Source: Acidiferrobacteraceae bacterium (GTDB lineage Bacteria > Pseudomonadota > Gammaproteobacteria > Arenicellales > UBA868). Taken from it: a DNA stretch of 64,000 nt. Below the pieces are notes generated by a model. The model was not told the origin of the DNA and did no database searches. It saw only the letters and a list, made by a program, of their open reading frames with translations. Every line of letters begins with the position of its first letter. Within the stretch, counting starts at the first letter, position 1. Below are positions 48,067 through 56,233 of the stretch, one piece after another. Made by a program: the position numbers and the translations under genes. The stretch spans positions 19,580 to 83,579 of the forward strand of contig PBJL01000015.1 in assembly GCA_002721105.1 (NCBI GenBank). Direction: 5' to 3'.

Positions 48067-48999
48067 TCAAGCCTTTCTATCCGTCGAGCTATCTAGAGCT
48101 TTTCGCACAGCAACCAATGCCCGCGCCCTATCGGTACGCAGTGTTGCAACTTGATCCTTTGTATACGAAAATACGCCACTCTCGCTTTTCATGCCTAATT
48201 TTCCTGCTTTGGTCTTGTCTTTAATTAGACTGCTCACATCATTTCTTTGACAAAGCTCTTTATTCAAATATGTTCCCACTGCCTGATAGATATCCAGTCC
48301 AGCCGTATCTAGCAAGGCCATCGGCCCGATTACGGATAACTTATAGCCGATCCCCCAAGAAACGCACGTATCTAAGTCAATAGGCTCAATAACGCCCTGC
48401 TCAACAAGATCAATACATTCTCGCAGCAACGCATAAAGAACACGATTTTCTACAAATCCGGGAACATCTTTTTTTACAAATACTGGGATTAAACCAAGAT
48501 CTCGGATCAATTTCATCAACCAATCGACAATATTCATATCGGTTTCTTTGCCGGCAATGACCTCAATCATTGGAATGATGTGGGGCGGGTTAGACCAATG
48601 CATGCCAATAAAACGATCAGGATGATTCGAGCCATCCTGTAGCTTAGAAATAGGAATTCCGGAAGAGTCACTCGCAAGAACGCACTTTGCTGTAACTAGC
48701 TTCTCCAATTCCTTAAAAATGGCGAGCTTAACATCAATATCTTCAGGAGCATTCTCTATTACCAGATCAGCCCCTGCCACACAATCTTCGAGGTTGGGTG
48801 TTAATCGTACGGGAGCAATTGAACGGTCTGGCGTACCAAGCGCATCAAGAACTTTAAAGGCGATGTCAATATTCTTCTGTCCAGCCTCTAGCACTTCTGA
48901 ATTGACATCAAATGCTGAAACCTCAATTCCACCTCTTGCTAGCGTTGCTGTGATGCCCGGCCCCATGGTGCCAAGTCCTATCACGGCTGCCTTGGTCAT
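48067..48999 (-). CDS. 5-formyl-3-hydroxy-2-methylpyridine-4-carboxylate 5-dehydrogenase
   Basis: This 310-residue NAD-dependent enzyme has the 3-hydroxyacyl-CoA dehydrogenase fold. It has the NAD motif VIGLGTMGPG, SDSSGIPISKL, the catalytic-His block GMHWSNPPHIIPMIEVIAG (His134), VKKDVPGFVENRVLYALLRE and DTCVSWGIGYKL. Those blocks, particularly HWSNPPHIIPMIEVIAG and DLDTCVSWGIGYK, are as I recall from the M. loti enzyme (Mlr6793), which oxidises the 5-aldehyde to 3-hydroxy-2-methylpyridine-4,5-dicarboxylate. It lacks the CoA context of fatty-acid enzymes. An AGGAG site precedes the ATG. It is the last gene of a five-gene operon. Confidence 0.85.
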   Translation of the reverse strand: MTKAAVIGLGTMGPGITATLARGGIEVSAFDVNSEVLEAGQKNIDIAFKVLDALGTPDRSIAPVRLTPNLEDCVAGADLVIENAPEDIDVKLAIFKELEKLVTAKCVLASDSSGIPISKLQDGSNHPDRFIGMHWSNPPHIIPMIEVIAGKETDMNIVDWLMKLIRDLGLIPVFVKKDVPGFVENRVLYALLRECIDLVEQGVIEPIDLDTCVSWGIGYKLSVIGPMALLDTAGLDIYQAVGTYLNKELCQRNDVSSLIKDKTKAGKLGMKSESGVFSYTKDQVATLRTDRARALVAVRKALDSSTDRKA

Positions 49000-49034
49000 A
49001 ATTTTTTGCTCCTAGTTTTTTGAGGCATTGAAAG

Positions 49035-49634
49035 CTATGCAGCTACGACCTTTTGATAGGCTGTTCGTTCGGAAATTAAATCGTGCCATCGACGAGTACT
49101 TGCTAGCTCTGGAAGGTTAATTGGAAATCCTAGACATCGATTACAAATGGGGCCTAAGGCAATATCAGCCATGGAAAAAAAATCTCCGCCGATCCATTTG
49201 TTTCTCTCCAAGTGCTTATCCAATATCGATAGCTGATCAATCAGTGCGCTCCCCATGACATCTATTTCGGTACGATCTTCCTCTGCTTTCTTGGACTCTT
49301 TAAATACATTCAGATAATGGGAATTTAGGGATGCTAAAAGCCAATCCATCCAAGTTTCACATTTTGCTCGAGATGCCAAATCTCCAGGAATTAAATCAGA
49401 GTTCTGCTTGAGACAAAGATAACGCAGGATAGTGTTTGATTCCCAAATAATGTACTCACCGTCAATTAAAGTGGGCACCTTGCCCGTAGGATTCATCTGT
49501 AGATAAGCAGCATCCCCAGTGTTGCCAAATTGCCGACCATAATCTTCTCTGATGTAGTCAACTCCGAGCTCTTCAAGTAGCCATAGAACTTTTTGTACGT
49601 TACCAGATGTCTTACGTCCTAATAGTCTCAACAT
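49035..49634 (-). CDS. Glutathione S-transferase family protein
   Basis: This 199-residue protein has a thioredoxin-fold N domain (MLRLLGRKTSGNVQKVLWLLEELG, then PTGKVPTLIDGEYIIWESNTILRYL) and an all-helical C domain with DFFSMADIALGP, the normal GST layout. The catalytic residue is probably a Ser near residue 10 (KTSGNV). In an operon with a cupin dioxygenase it could isomerise or reduce a ring-opening product, as maleylpyruvate isomerases do after gentisate cleavage, but sequence alone does not prove this. Confidence 0.85.
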   Translation of the reverse strand: MLRLLGRKTSGNVQKVLWLLEELGVDYIREDYGRQFGNTGDAAYLQMNPTGKVPTLIDGEYIIWESNTILRYLCLKQNSDLIPGDLASRAKCETWMDWLLASLNSHYLNVFKESKKAEEDRTEIDVMGSALIDQLSILDKHLERNKWIGGDFFSMADIALGPICNRCLGFPINLPELASTRRWHDLISERTAYQKVVAA

Positions 49635-49673
49635 AATTTCCCCTTTTCGAAATCTTTTAAATCAACATAATGA

Positions 49674-50081
49674 TTACTTACTTATTGGTTTGTATGCAAT
49701 TGCATCCATTTCAATTTTCGTATTAATAACGGCTCGTGCCTCTACCGTAGTTCGCGCTAACAAGCCCTCCGGAAAATATTCTCCAAATGCACGGTTATAA
49801 CGCCCAAAATCCCGAGCATCCTCAAGGAATACTGTGATCTTTACAATGTCTTCCAAGTCTGCCCCATCTGCCTTTAAGACACGCCTAACAGACTCGAGAG
49901 TCCACCTGCATTGCTCCTCGATAGTCCCATCACACATTTTTCCGTTCTCGTCTTTTGCGACTTGCCCAGAAACAAATAGAAAATCTCCCGCGCGTACCCC
50001 AGGATGAAAAGGTAGATTTGGATTTTTTTCGCCAATTGGATGGATTCCAGTACCTATTTTGGCCTCATTTTTGTCTTGCAC
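49674..50081 (-). CDS. RidA-family enamine/imine deaminase
   Basis: This 135-residue RidA/YjgF-fold protein starts with GTG after a strong GGGAGG. It has the family blocks LPFHPGVRAGDFLFVSGQVA and VFLEDARDFGRYNRAFGEYFPEG, and the substrate-binding arginine in LLARTTVEA (Arg110), with the trailing IEMDAIAYK. Such proteins hydrolyse enamines or imines to ketones plus ammonia. In this operon it could deaminate the enamine expected from oxidative opening of the pyridine ring. Confidence 0.88.
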   Translation of the reverse strand: MQDKNEAKIGTGIHPIGEKNPNLPFHPGVRAGDFLFVSGQVAKDENGKMCDGTIEEQCRWTLESVRRVLKADGADLEDIVKITVFLEDARDFGRYNRAFGEYFPEGLLARTTVEARAVINTKIEMDAIAYKPISK

Positions 50082-50114
50082 GACTATATCCTCCCGAAGA
50101 TTCAGTAGAGACTG

Positions 50115-51242
50115 TTATATAAGTGGCGTCTCAATGATATCGACGCCATTTTGCCGATCAATTATGTAAATTAAACCGCGATCATCGACGGTGACATCAT
50201 TAGTCGATGCCATTTCAAACCCAACCGGAGCATCGGGCTTGAAAAATCCAACCTCTTTCGGTTGGTAAGGATCCGAAATATCTATGAGCCTTAATCCTTG
50301 GGCGAACCAAGCAAAAGGAATAATATTCCCGACAATTTTTTCAGATGGCTGATGACACCCTGTCATAGGTGGTTGGGGCGATCCATCGATATCTACATCT
50401 GGCACCTGAAAGGTTGAAATTGGCACGGGATTTGTCTCGGTTGAAATATCATAAATCCAAGTAAAAGCAGGGGGGGAATCCCACAACTTTGCAACGTCTT
50501 CATCAGCAACTACCATGATATCTCTACCTTTAATTCGATCAGGCATTGCGAGACAGGTATGTGTAGGGTGAGGAAATGTCGGACTAGTATTCATGCTAGA
50601 AATAAGTTTTGGCTCAGACATGTTCTGAATATCTAGTATAAAAAACCCGTGATGCCAATAACTCACGTAAAGTCGGTTGTCCCTACGGAGAGGATGATGG
50701 CATCTTGGTGGAACCCAACCATCCCATGGATAATTTTCACCCCCTGCCTTCCACTGACCCGGAATCCACCAACGGCCGACCTCAATCGGCCTCCCGGGAT
50801 CCACCAGATCTAAAATCATTACGATATTACCTATATACCCCTCGACTGTTGGAGAGATGTAAGCATATCGTCCATCAAAACTATATCGATGCACCCCACG
50901 ACCACCGGTCTTCCATTTAGTTATAAGCTTAGTCTTTGTTGGGTTACTGACATCATAAATTCCTAAACCTCCTCCGAACTCAGGAGACCCATCTGTTCCT
51001 AACCGTTCATGATTAACCAACATCACTCCATTCGATGTACGCACTTTATGCGAATGCCAACCGACTGGCATCTCGATGCGAAAGATTTCGCGCGGTGACC
51101 TAGGATCGGATACGTCAAATAACGTTGTGCCCGCAGGTTCCCTCATATGCCCTACGTACAAAATATCACCATCAACCCAGACTTGCCCGCCGCCTGGGCA
51201 GTCAATATGCGATACAAGTGATGTATTTTTAGCTGTTGGCAT
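50115..51242 (-). CDS. LVIVD-repeat beta-propeller protein
   Basis: This 375-residue soluble protein is built of repeated blade motifs of the LVIVD type (LFDVSDPRSPREIFRIEMP, IYDVSNPTKTKLITKW, ILDLVDPGRPIEVGRWW, ILDIQNMSEPKLISSM, LIDISDPYQPKEVGFF). No signal peptide is visible. The histidine-rich strands (GWHSHK, RCHHP, SYWHHG, PHPTHTC, TGCHQP) line up at blade ends and could form a metal site, as in carotenoid-oxygenase-like or selenium-binding propellers. Function is unknown. It is the second gene of the bicupin operon. Confidence 0.75.
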   Translation of the reverse strand: MPTAKNTSLVSHIDCPGGGQVWVDGDILYVGHMREPAGTTLFDVSDPRSPREIFRIEMPVGWHSHKVRTSNGVMLVNHERLGTDGSPEFGGGLGIYDVSNPTKTKLITKWKTGGRGVHRYSFDGRYAYISPTVEGYIGNIVMILDLVDPGRPIEVGRWWIPGQWKAGGENYPWDGWVPPRCHHPLRRDNRLYVSYWHHGFFILDIQNMSEPKLISSMNTSPTFPHPTHTCLAMPDRIKGRDIMVVADEDVAKLWDSPPAFTWIYDISTETNPVPISTFQVPDVDIDGSPQPPMTGCHQPSEKIVGNIIPFAWFAQGLRLIDISDPYQPKEVGFFKPDAPVGFEMASTNDVTVDDRGLIYIIDRQNGVDIIETPLI

Positions 51243-51292
51243 TTTTTCTCAATTTCTCATTATCCTTTGCAATATTTAAGAAGGGCCAATGT

Positions 51293-52435
51293 TTAAGCAA
51301 GGCGTAGCACATCACCCGTCTCGGTCTTACCAAACTTTCGATAAAATCCTAGCGCTTTCAACGTCGGTTCATCGCTCGCAACAAATAAAATAGCTCTTTC
51401 GCTGTCAGACCCATTAACGTGTTCACACCACAGCCCTCCAGGAACTGCGACCGTATCAAACGGAGACCAATCAAGCCTCTTTCCGTCAACAACACTGTAT
51501 CCCGATCCTTCAAGAGGAGACAACAAAACTGAAGAATTCTGTTTCATTGGCAAGGTCTTTTCGCCGGGCCTAAGCATCTGAACAAAAAATGTCATTGTTT
51601 TATATATTGGCGTCCCTCGAGTAGGATCAACATATTCTATAAGTATTCCTTCGTAAGGATCACCGTCCCAATTCTTGTAACGCTCAAGCAATTCAGACAT
51701 TACCTCCCAACGGTAGATATACATAGGTGAAGCTTTTCCGACACCTCGTGTATGAGATACAAAACGTGGCAAAAACCCACCCTGGCCGTAAATCTTCTCC
51801 GAATAATGCGCAGGGAACTTTTGCGTCTGCATTTTTTTTACTACAATGGAATTTTCGTCTTGCTCGGTATAATCATGCTCAAAATGCAATGAATTTAGTG
51901 CATCTGCTAGAGGCAAATCTAGAACACTCAAATTAATTGCAGGTTCATCACCTTCGTTTCCATGATTGTGCCAAGTATCATGTGGGGTAAGTACTAAATC
52001 TCCAGGACCGAAGACAATATTCTCACCTTCGACCCCCGTAAAATTTTGCGCACCAATTAATCCGAGACGTATCGCATTAGGTGAGTGACGATGAGGCGGC
52101 ATTATTTCTACGGGATCATTTAAACGATAAGCCATATATAAAGTTGTTACCGTTGCTCGACTTGGCGCTAGCCCTGGGTTTACTAGAACTAAAGATCGCC
52201 TCTCAGAATTCTCCATCTTGATAAGTGATGCTGAGCGGTACAACAACGGTTCAATATCTTCCTTATAGCGCCAACTGAACGGCACAGCTTTGCGTTTATC
52301 CATGACCTGATTATCTTCATCGTGGTCAATACTGGAATCGATAGCCCAATAGGGTGCCATATGCTTTTCATAGACTTCCCTATGTAGAGCATCGAGAGCG
52401 CTTTCAGTCTCGCGTCTCTCCTTATTTCTTGACAT
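51293..52435 (-). CDS. Gentisate/salicylate 1,2-dioxygenase-like bicupin, candidate pyridine ring-cleaving enzyme
   Basis: This 380-residue tandem cupin has the iron site in the first cupin: PPHRHSPNAIRL (His115, His117) and TPHDTWHNHGNEGDEP (His156/158). This matches the facial His triad of gentisate, salicylate and 1-hydroxy-2-naphthoate dioxygenases (His119/121/160 in salicylate dioxygenase). The second cupin (VPGGLWCEHVNGSDSERAI) lacks a full triad, as is usual. These enzymes split the bond between a ring carbon bearing OH and the neighbour bearing COOH, a grouping found in 3-hydroxy-2-methylpyridine-4,5-dicarboxylate. It is the first gene of the operon that ends in the dehydrogenase producing that compound. 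Confidence 0.82.
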   Translation of the reverse strand: MSRNKERRETESALDALHREVYEKHMAPYWAIDSSIDHDEDNQVMDKRKAVPFSWRYKEDIEPLLYRSASLIKMENSERRSLVLVNPGLAPSRATVTTLYMAYRLNDPVEIMPPHRHSPNAIRLGLIGAQNFTGVEGENIVFGPGDLVLTPHDTWHNHGNEGDEPAINLSVLDLPLADALNSLHFEHDYTEQDENSIVVKKMQTQKFPAHYSEKIYGQGGFLPRFVSHTRGVGKASPMYIYRWEVMSELLERYKNWDGDPYEGILIEYVDPTRGTPIYKTMTFFVQMLRPGEKTLPMKQNSSVLLSPLEGSGYSVVDGKRLDWSPFDTVAVPGGLWCEHVNGSDSERAILFVASDEPTLKALGFYRKFGKTETGDVLRLA

Positions 52436-52636
52436 TTTCGTCTCCTATCTTTTCCAATTTCCCCTAGGTCATCAAATCTACTACAACCTCGACCATTGTA
52501 GTCTAGCTAAAATTGGCAAAAAGTCTTTTCGCAAAAACCCTGCAATAAGCTGCTGTGCGCTCCACAAGACTGATGTTACATAAAAAAGCCTTCTGTTTAT
52601 GGGTTATCAGAAACTGATATTATCAATTTATCAGGG

Positions 52637-53107
52637 CTAAGCTGATCGGTATGTTTTGTTCTTTTTTTTCACACTTTCAAGCAATGACCAATCGTTATTC
52701 TCAATAACATAGCCTAAAGGAAAAGGAGGTCGTGGCTCCATGCCAAGTGATCTCATGACCCGATCGTCTCTGTAATAGCACTGTAGAACTATTCGTGCAA
52801 TAGCGCTCTGCTTGATGGAAATAAGAAATTTCATGGACACACGATGCCGATGTTCATCTTCAAGCATTTTGTAACTTATACCAAACATCCGTTCAGCTAT
52901 CTCGTTCAAAAAGCAAAGCTCTTTTTCAACTAAAGAAAAGTTGCGTCTAGCTTCTTCAAGTATGTCCTTAAATATCAACTCTTCTCCAGCGCTAGGAAGA
53001 TTATGCGTTTCACTTTGAGGGATCATGTCTTCGACTAGAGCGTGCAGCATCTTAGTATCGTCTTCTGATACGTGCTTTATCATTCTGGTGTTTGGAGTGA
53101 GTTCCAC
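52637..53107 (-). CDS. Gluconate 2-dehydrogenase subunit 3-like small subunit of a GMC dehydrogenase
   Basis: This 156-residue mostly helical protein carries the end motif RPPFPLGYVIEN typical of gluconate-2-dehydrogenase subunit 3. It lies 9 bases downstream of a GMC flavoprotein gene, the usual pairing for two- or three-subunit membrane dehydrogenases. No Tat signal is visible, unlike many family members, and no cytochrome c subunit gene is near. It may stabilise or help assemble the flavin subunit. Confidence 0.72.
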   Translation of the reverse strand: MELTPNTRMIKHVSEDDTKMLHALVEDMIPQSETHNLPSAGEELIFKDILEEARRNFSLVEKELCFLNEIAERMFGISYKMLEDEHRHRVSMKFLISIKQSAIARIVLQCYYRDDRVMRSLGMEPRPPFPLGYVIENNDWSLLESVKKKNKTYRSA

Positions 53108-53116
53108 TGATTTGGA

Positions 53117-54709
53117 TTAATCAAATAAATTAGTCAAGCGCTTTTTAATCATATCAGCTATATAGAGAGCTAACGCCTGAATCGTTGAGGTGGGATTAAC
53201 CCCCCCAGACGTTACGAAAATACTTCCATCGACGATAAAAAGGTTCTTGACATCATGGGAGCGACCCCATTCGTTAACAACGGATCGAGCTGGATCAAAT
53301 CCCATCCGGGCAGTTCCCATCATATGCCAACCACCCAGTTCGATTGGGCTACGACTGAATATCTCGACTGCTCCTGCTGCTTCGAGCACCTCGGTAGCCT
53401 TTGCAATTGAAAAATTTAACATTTTGTTTGTGTTGTCACTGATTGTGTAATCAATTTTTGGCGAAGGTATACCATGGGAATCAGTGAGAATGGAATCGAG
53501 TGTGACAGTATTTTTCTCTTCAGGGAGATCTTCACAGATACCCTGAAGAAAGGTCATATGATTAAATAAACGACGATAGTCCTGATGATGATTAGGCCCC
53601 CAACTGATCTTGTCCAAGTCCATACCGATAAGGCCTGTACCGACTGGCCCATATCCACGAATACTTTCATAGATATAACCACGAACGAAACCTCTTGATA
53701 AATCCGTCTCATAAAATTCGTGGCTCCATAAAGAATTGTGCGGGCCAATATAACTATCGACAGCGTTCTCAAATATTCCATAAGTCGCTGAATAGGGATG
53801 ACACATAAAGTTCTTACCAACTAACCCTGAATTATTGGCTAATCCGTCGGGGAACAAATGTGATGTGGAATTCAACAGCAGCCGGGGAGTGCCAATCCCG
53901 TTGCATGCCAGTATCACCACTTCTGCCTGCTGATGGCATTCATTTCCCTCTTTATCGTAAAAAATAACGCCTGACGCCATCCCGTTCGAATCAACGGTGA
54001 TTTCTCTCACTCTGCATCTAGCCCATACCTCTGCACGATTGTTAACTGCATGGCGCCAATAGGTAATATCCGTACTAGCTTTTGCGCCTTGAGCACAACC
54101 ACTTGCGCACGCTCCAAGATTGATGCATTGAGCTCTATCGTCGTATGGTAGGGTTGCTATTGCATTGTCAGATGGCCACCAGTGCCACCCTAGTTTATTG
54201 AATCCATGCGCCAGAGCTTCTCCAGATTTTCCCAATGGGAGTGGAGGCAAAATTGCTGGCTTTTCTGGATACGCAGGATCTCCCGCTAAAGATGCTACGC
54301 CCATCATCCTATCATTTTGATCATAAAATGGTGACAACGTTTTGTAATCTATGGGCCAATCATCGGCAACGCCATCCAGAGTTTTTACACGAAAATCAGA
54401 TGGATGGAGTCTCGGAAAATGTGCCGCATATAATATTGTACCGCCACCGACTCCATTAAAATTTGCAGCCTTAATTGGAGTGCCAGTATCGTTTATCGGA
54501 TAATCGGTTGATCTTTGCCTGATATTAGGACTATAACTGAAGTCATCGCGCGCCTCCCAATCTCTCCCATTACTTGGATAGTTGGAAGAATTCATCCAGT
54601 CACCCTGCTCAAGACATACGATTCGCATACGTGTTTCAGCAAGACTCCATGCGATCGCCGCTCCCGACGCACCAGCCCCTATTATTAGAACATCAACCGG
54701 ATCTTTCAC
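53117..54709 (-). CDS. GMC flavoprotein dehydrogenase (large subunit, gluconate-2-dehydrogenase type)
   Basis: This FAD-dependent GMC enzyme is taken to start at the GTG at 54709 (AGGGG upstream; about 530 residues). The frame is open to an ATG at 54811, but those 34 residues look unrelated. Motifs are VLIIGAGASGAAIAWSL, NGVGGGTILYAAHFPRL, a Cys-rich CINLGACASGCAQGAKAST typical of the subfamily, and the active site GGWHMMGTARMG with GGVNPTSTIQALAL. It pairs with the small-subunit gene downstream. It is a second candidate for a membrane-linked pyridoxate dehydrogenase, or may act on another alcohol of the pathway. Confidence 0.8.
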   Translation of the reverse strand: MKDPVDVLIIGAGASGAAIAWSLAETRMRIVCLEQGDWMNSSNYPSNGRDWEARDDFSYSPNIRQRSTDYPINDTGTPIKAANFNGVGGGTILYAAHFPRLHPSDFRVKTLDGVADDWPIDYKTLSPFYDQNDRMMGVASLAGDPAYPEKPAILPPLPLGKSGEALAHGFNKLGWHWWPSDNAIATLPYDDRAQCINLGACASGCAQGAKASTDITYWRHAVNNRAEVWARCRVREITVDSNGMASGVIFYDKEGNECHQQAEVVILACNGIGTPRLLLNSTSHLFPDGLANNSGLVGKNFMCHPYSATYGIFENAVDSYIGPHNSLWSHEFYETDLSRGFVRGYIYESIRGYGPVGTGLIGMDLDKISWGPNHHQDYRRLFNHMTFLQGICEDLPEEKNTVTLDSILTDSHGIPSPKIDYTISDNTNKMLNFSIAKATEVLEAAGAVEIFSRSPIELGGWHMMGTARMGFDPARSVVNEWGRSHDVKNLFIVDGSIFVTSGGVNPTSTIQALALYIADMIKKRLTNLFD

Positions 54710-54956
54710 CCTAACGCCCCTAAGCTTCAGTACTAAAAGTGCTCGTGAAGGAGCAACCAAGTCAATATTGTAGCAAAATCTATAATTTATCCGAAAAGTT
54801 TGATTAGGCAAAGAAATCTAATGAAAGATGTAACCATAGCTAGTTATATGCTTTGATTGGTCGAATGAGCAATACTGTTTGTTATGGTCATAAAATTTCT
54901 ATAGATTAGAAAGCTAACCATTTATTTAATAGCCCATAAAGACTAAAGTAGCTACT

Positions 54957-56231
54957 ATGAAGTCTACAAACAATGCTTCCAGTACAGGTGAGATGAAACC
55001 ATTCGATGGTATTCGTGTAATTGATTTTACACATGTTTTGGCTGGGCCATCGGCAACATATCAATTGGGCGTCCTTGGCGCTGACGTTATAAAAGTAGAG
55101 TTCCAACATGAACCGGATATGATGCGCAATGAAAGCCAGAGCCCAGAAATGGCAAAGCAAGGCCGTGGAACCGAATTCATTTGTCAAAATGGCAATAAGC
55201 GGTCGTTATCTCTTGACTTAAAGACTGACTCGGGACTTGCTATAACTAAAAGACTTATTGAAAGTGCCGATGTACTCGTCGAAAACTATCGCTATGGAGT
55301 GATGACTCGCTATGGGCTAGGCTACGATGACGCTCGTGCGCTTAACCCAAGCGTCATATATTGCTCTTTAACAGGATTCGGGCATAGTGGTCCCAAAGCC
55401 TCTCATCCAGCATATGATGTTGTCATTCAGGCTTATTCTGGTTTAATGGCCGCTAACGGATCAGCAGAGAACGAAAAATCGCCGGTACGGGTGGGGCCAG
55501 CAATTCTTGATTACGGAACTGGGGCCTATGCTGCTTTTGCGATCTCATCCGCCCTTTTTCAAAGATCGCGAACAGGATTAGGCCAATTCATTGATGTATC
55601 CATGTCAGATGCCGCTCTTATGCTCATGTCAAACTCTGTGATGGTTACGCAATGCCGAGACCAAGCTCCGCCTCCATATGGCAATATGCATCCAGTAAAA
55701 GTTGGTTATTCGGCGTATTCGACAGCCAAAGGTTTTTTGATGCTCGGTGCCTTTACATTTAAACAGCTTCGCAATTTATGTCGCACTATTGGACTAGAAA
55801 GACTCGCTGATTCATTATCTGAGGTAAATAATGAGAGTCTAATCGCTCGTTACGATGAGTTAGTGAAAAACATACAAGAGGCATTAGCAAAAAAAACGGC
55901 TGATGAATGGGAAATTATCCTTAATGAAGCCGGCGTACCTGCAGCGAGAGTTCGACGTATAGATGAGACTCTAAACAGTGACCAGGTCAAATCAAGACAG
56001 GTGCTAAAGGAGTTTGATGAGATACCCGAAACTGGTAAGCCTCTAAGCGTTCCGGTCGCAGCCTTCCAATATCAACATGGTGGGCCATCAGTGACTCGTC
56101 AATCTCCACGACTTGGAGAACATACTTTAGAAATACTGATAGAGATGGGCTATACATCCTCCGAAATTGAAAACTTTGTTAGTAGTGGTGCCATCTACCA
56201 TTTGCAAACCTCTAATGATAATGAAAACTGA
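54957..56231 (+). CDS. CaiB/BaiF-type (class III) CoA-transferase
   Basis: This 424-residue protein has the family landmarks GIRVIDFTHVLAGPSATYQLG, NGNKRSLSLDLKTDSGLAI, RYGLGYDDARALNPSVIYCSLTGFG and the active-site aspartate in HPAYDVVIQAYSG. It transfers CoA between carboxylic acids. The first ATG (54957) has no strong ribosome-binding site, and an internal ATG at 54993 is possible. The MttB-type gene follows 2 bases later, so they form an operon. The substrate is likely a methylated amine acid such as a betaine, by context only. Confidence 0.88.
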   Translation: MKSTNNASSTGEMKPFDGIRVIDFTHVLAGPSATYQLGVLGADVIKVEFQHEPDMMRNESQSPEMAKQGRGTEFICQNGNKRSLSLDLKTDSGLAITKRLIESADVLVENYRYGVMTRYGLGYDDARALNPSVIYCSLTGFGHSGPKASHPAYDVVIQAYSGLMAANGSAENEKSPVRVGPAILDYGTGAYAAFAISSALFQRSRTGLGQFIDVSMSDAALMLMSNSVMVTQCRDQAPPPYGNMHPVKVGYSAYSTAKGFLMLGAFTFKQLRNLCRTIGLERLADSLSEVNNESLIARYDELVKNIQEALAKKTADEWEIILNEAGVPAARVRRIDETLNSDQVKSRQVLKEFDEIPETGKPLSVPVAAFQYQHGGPSVTRQSPRLGEHTLEILIEMGYTSSEIENFVSSGAIYHLQTSNDNEN

Positions 56232-56233
56232 CG

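Noticed and set aside
48067..48999. 3-hydroxyacyl-CoA dehydrogenase of fatty-acid oxidation
   Set aside because: No other beta-oxidation genes are near, and the GMHWSNPPHIIPMIEVIAG and DTCVSWGIGYK blocks recall the pyridine-carboxylate dehydrogenase.
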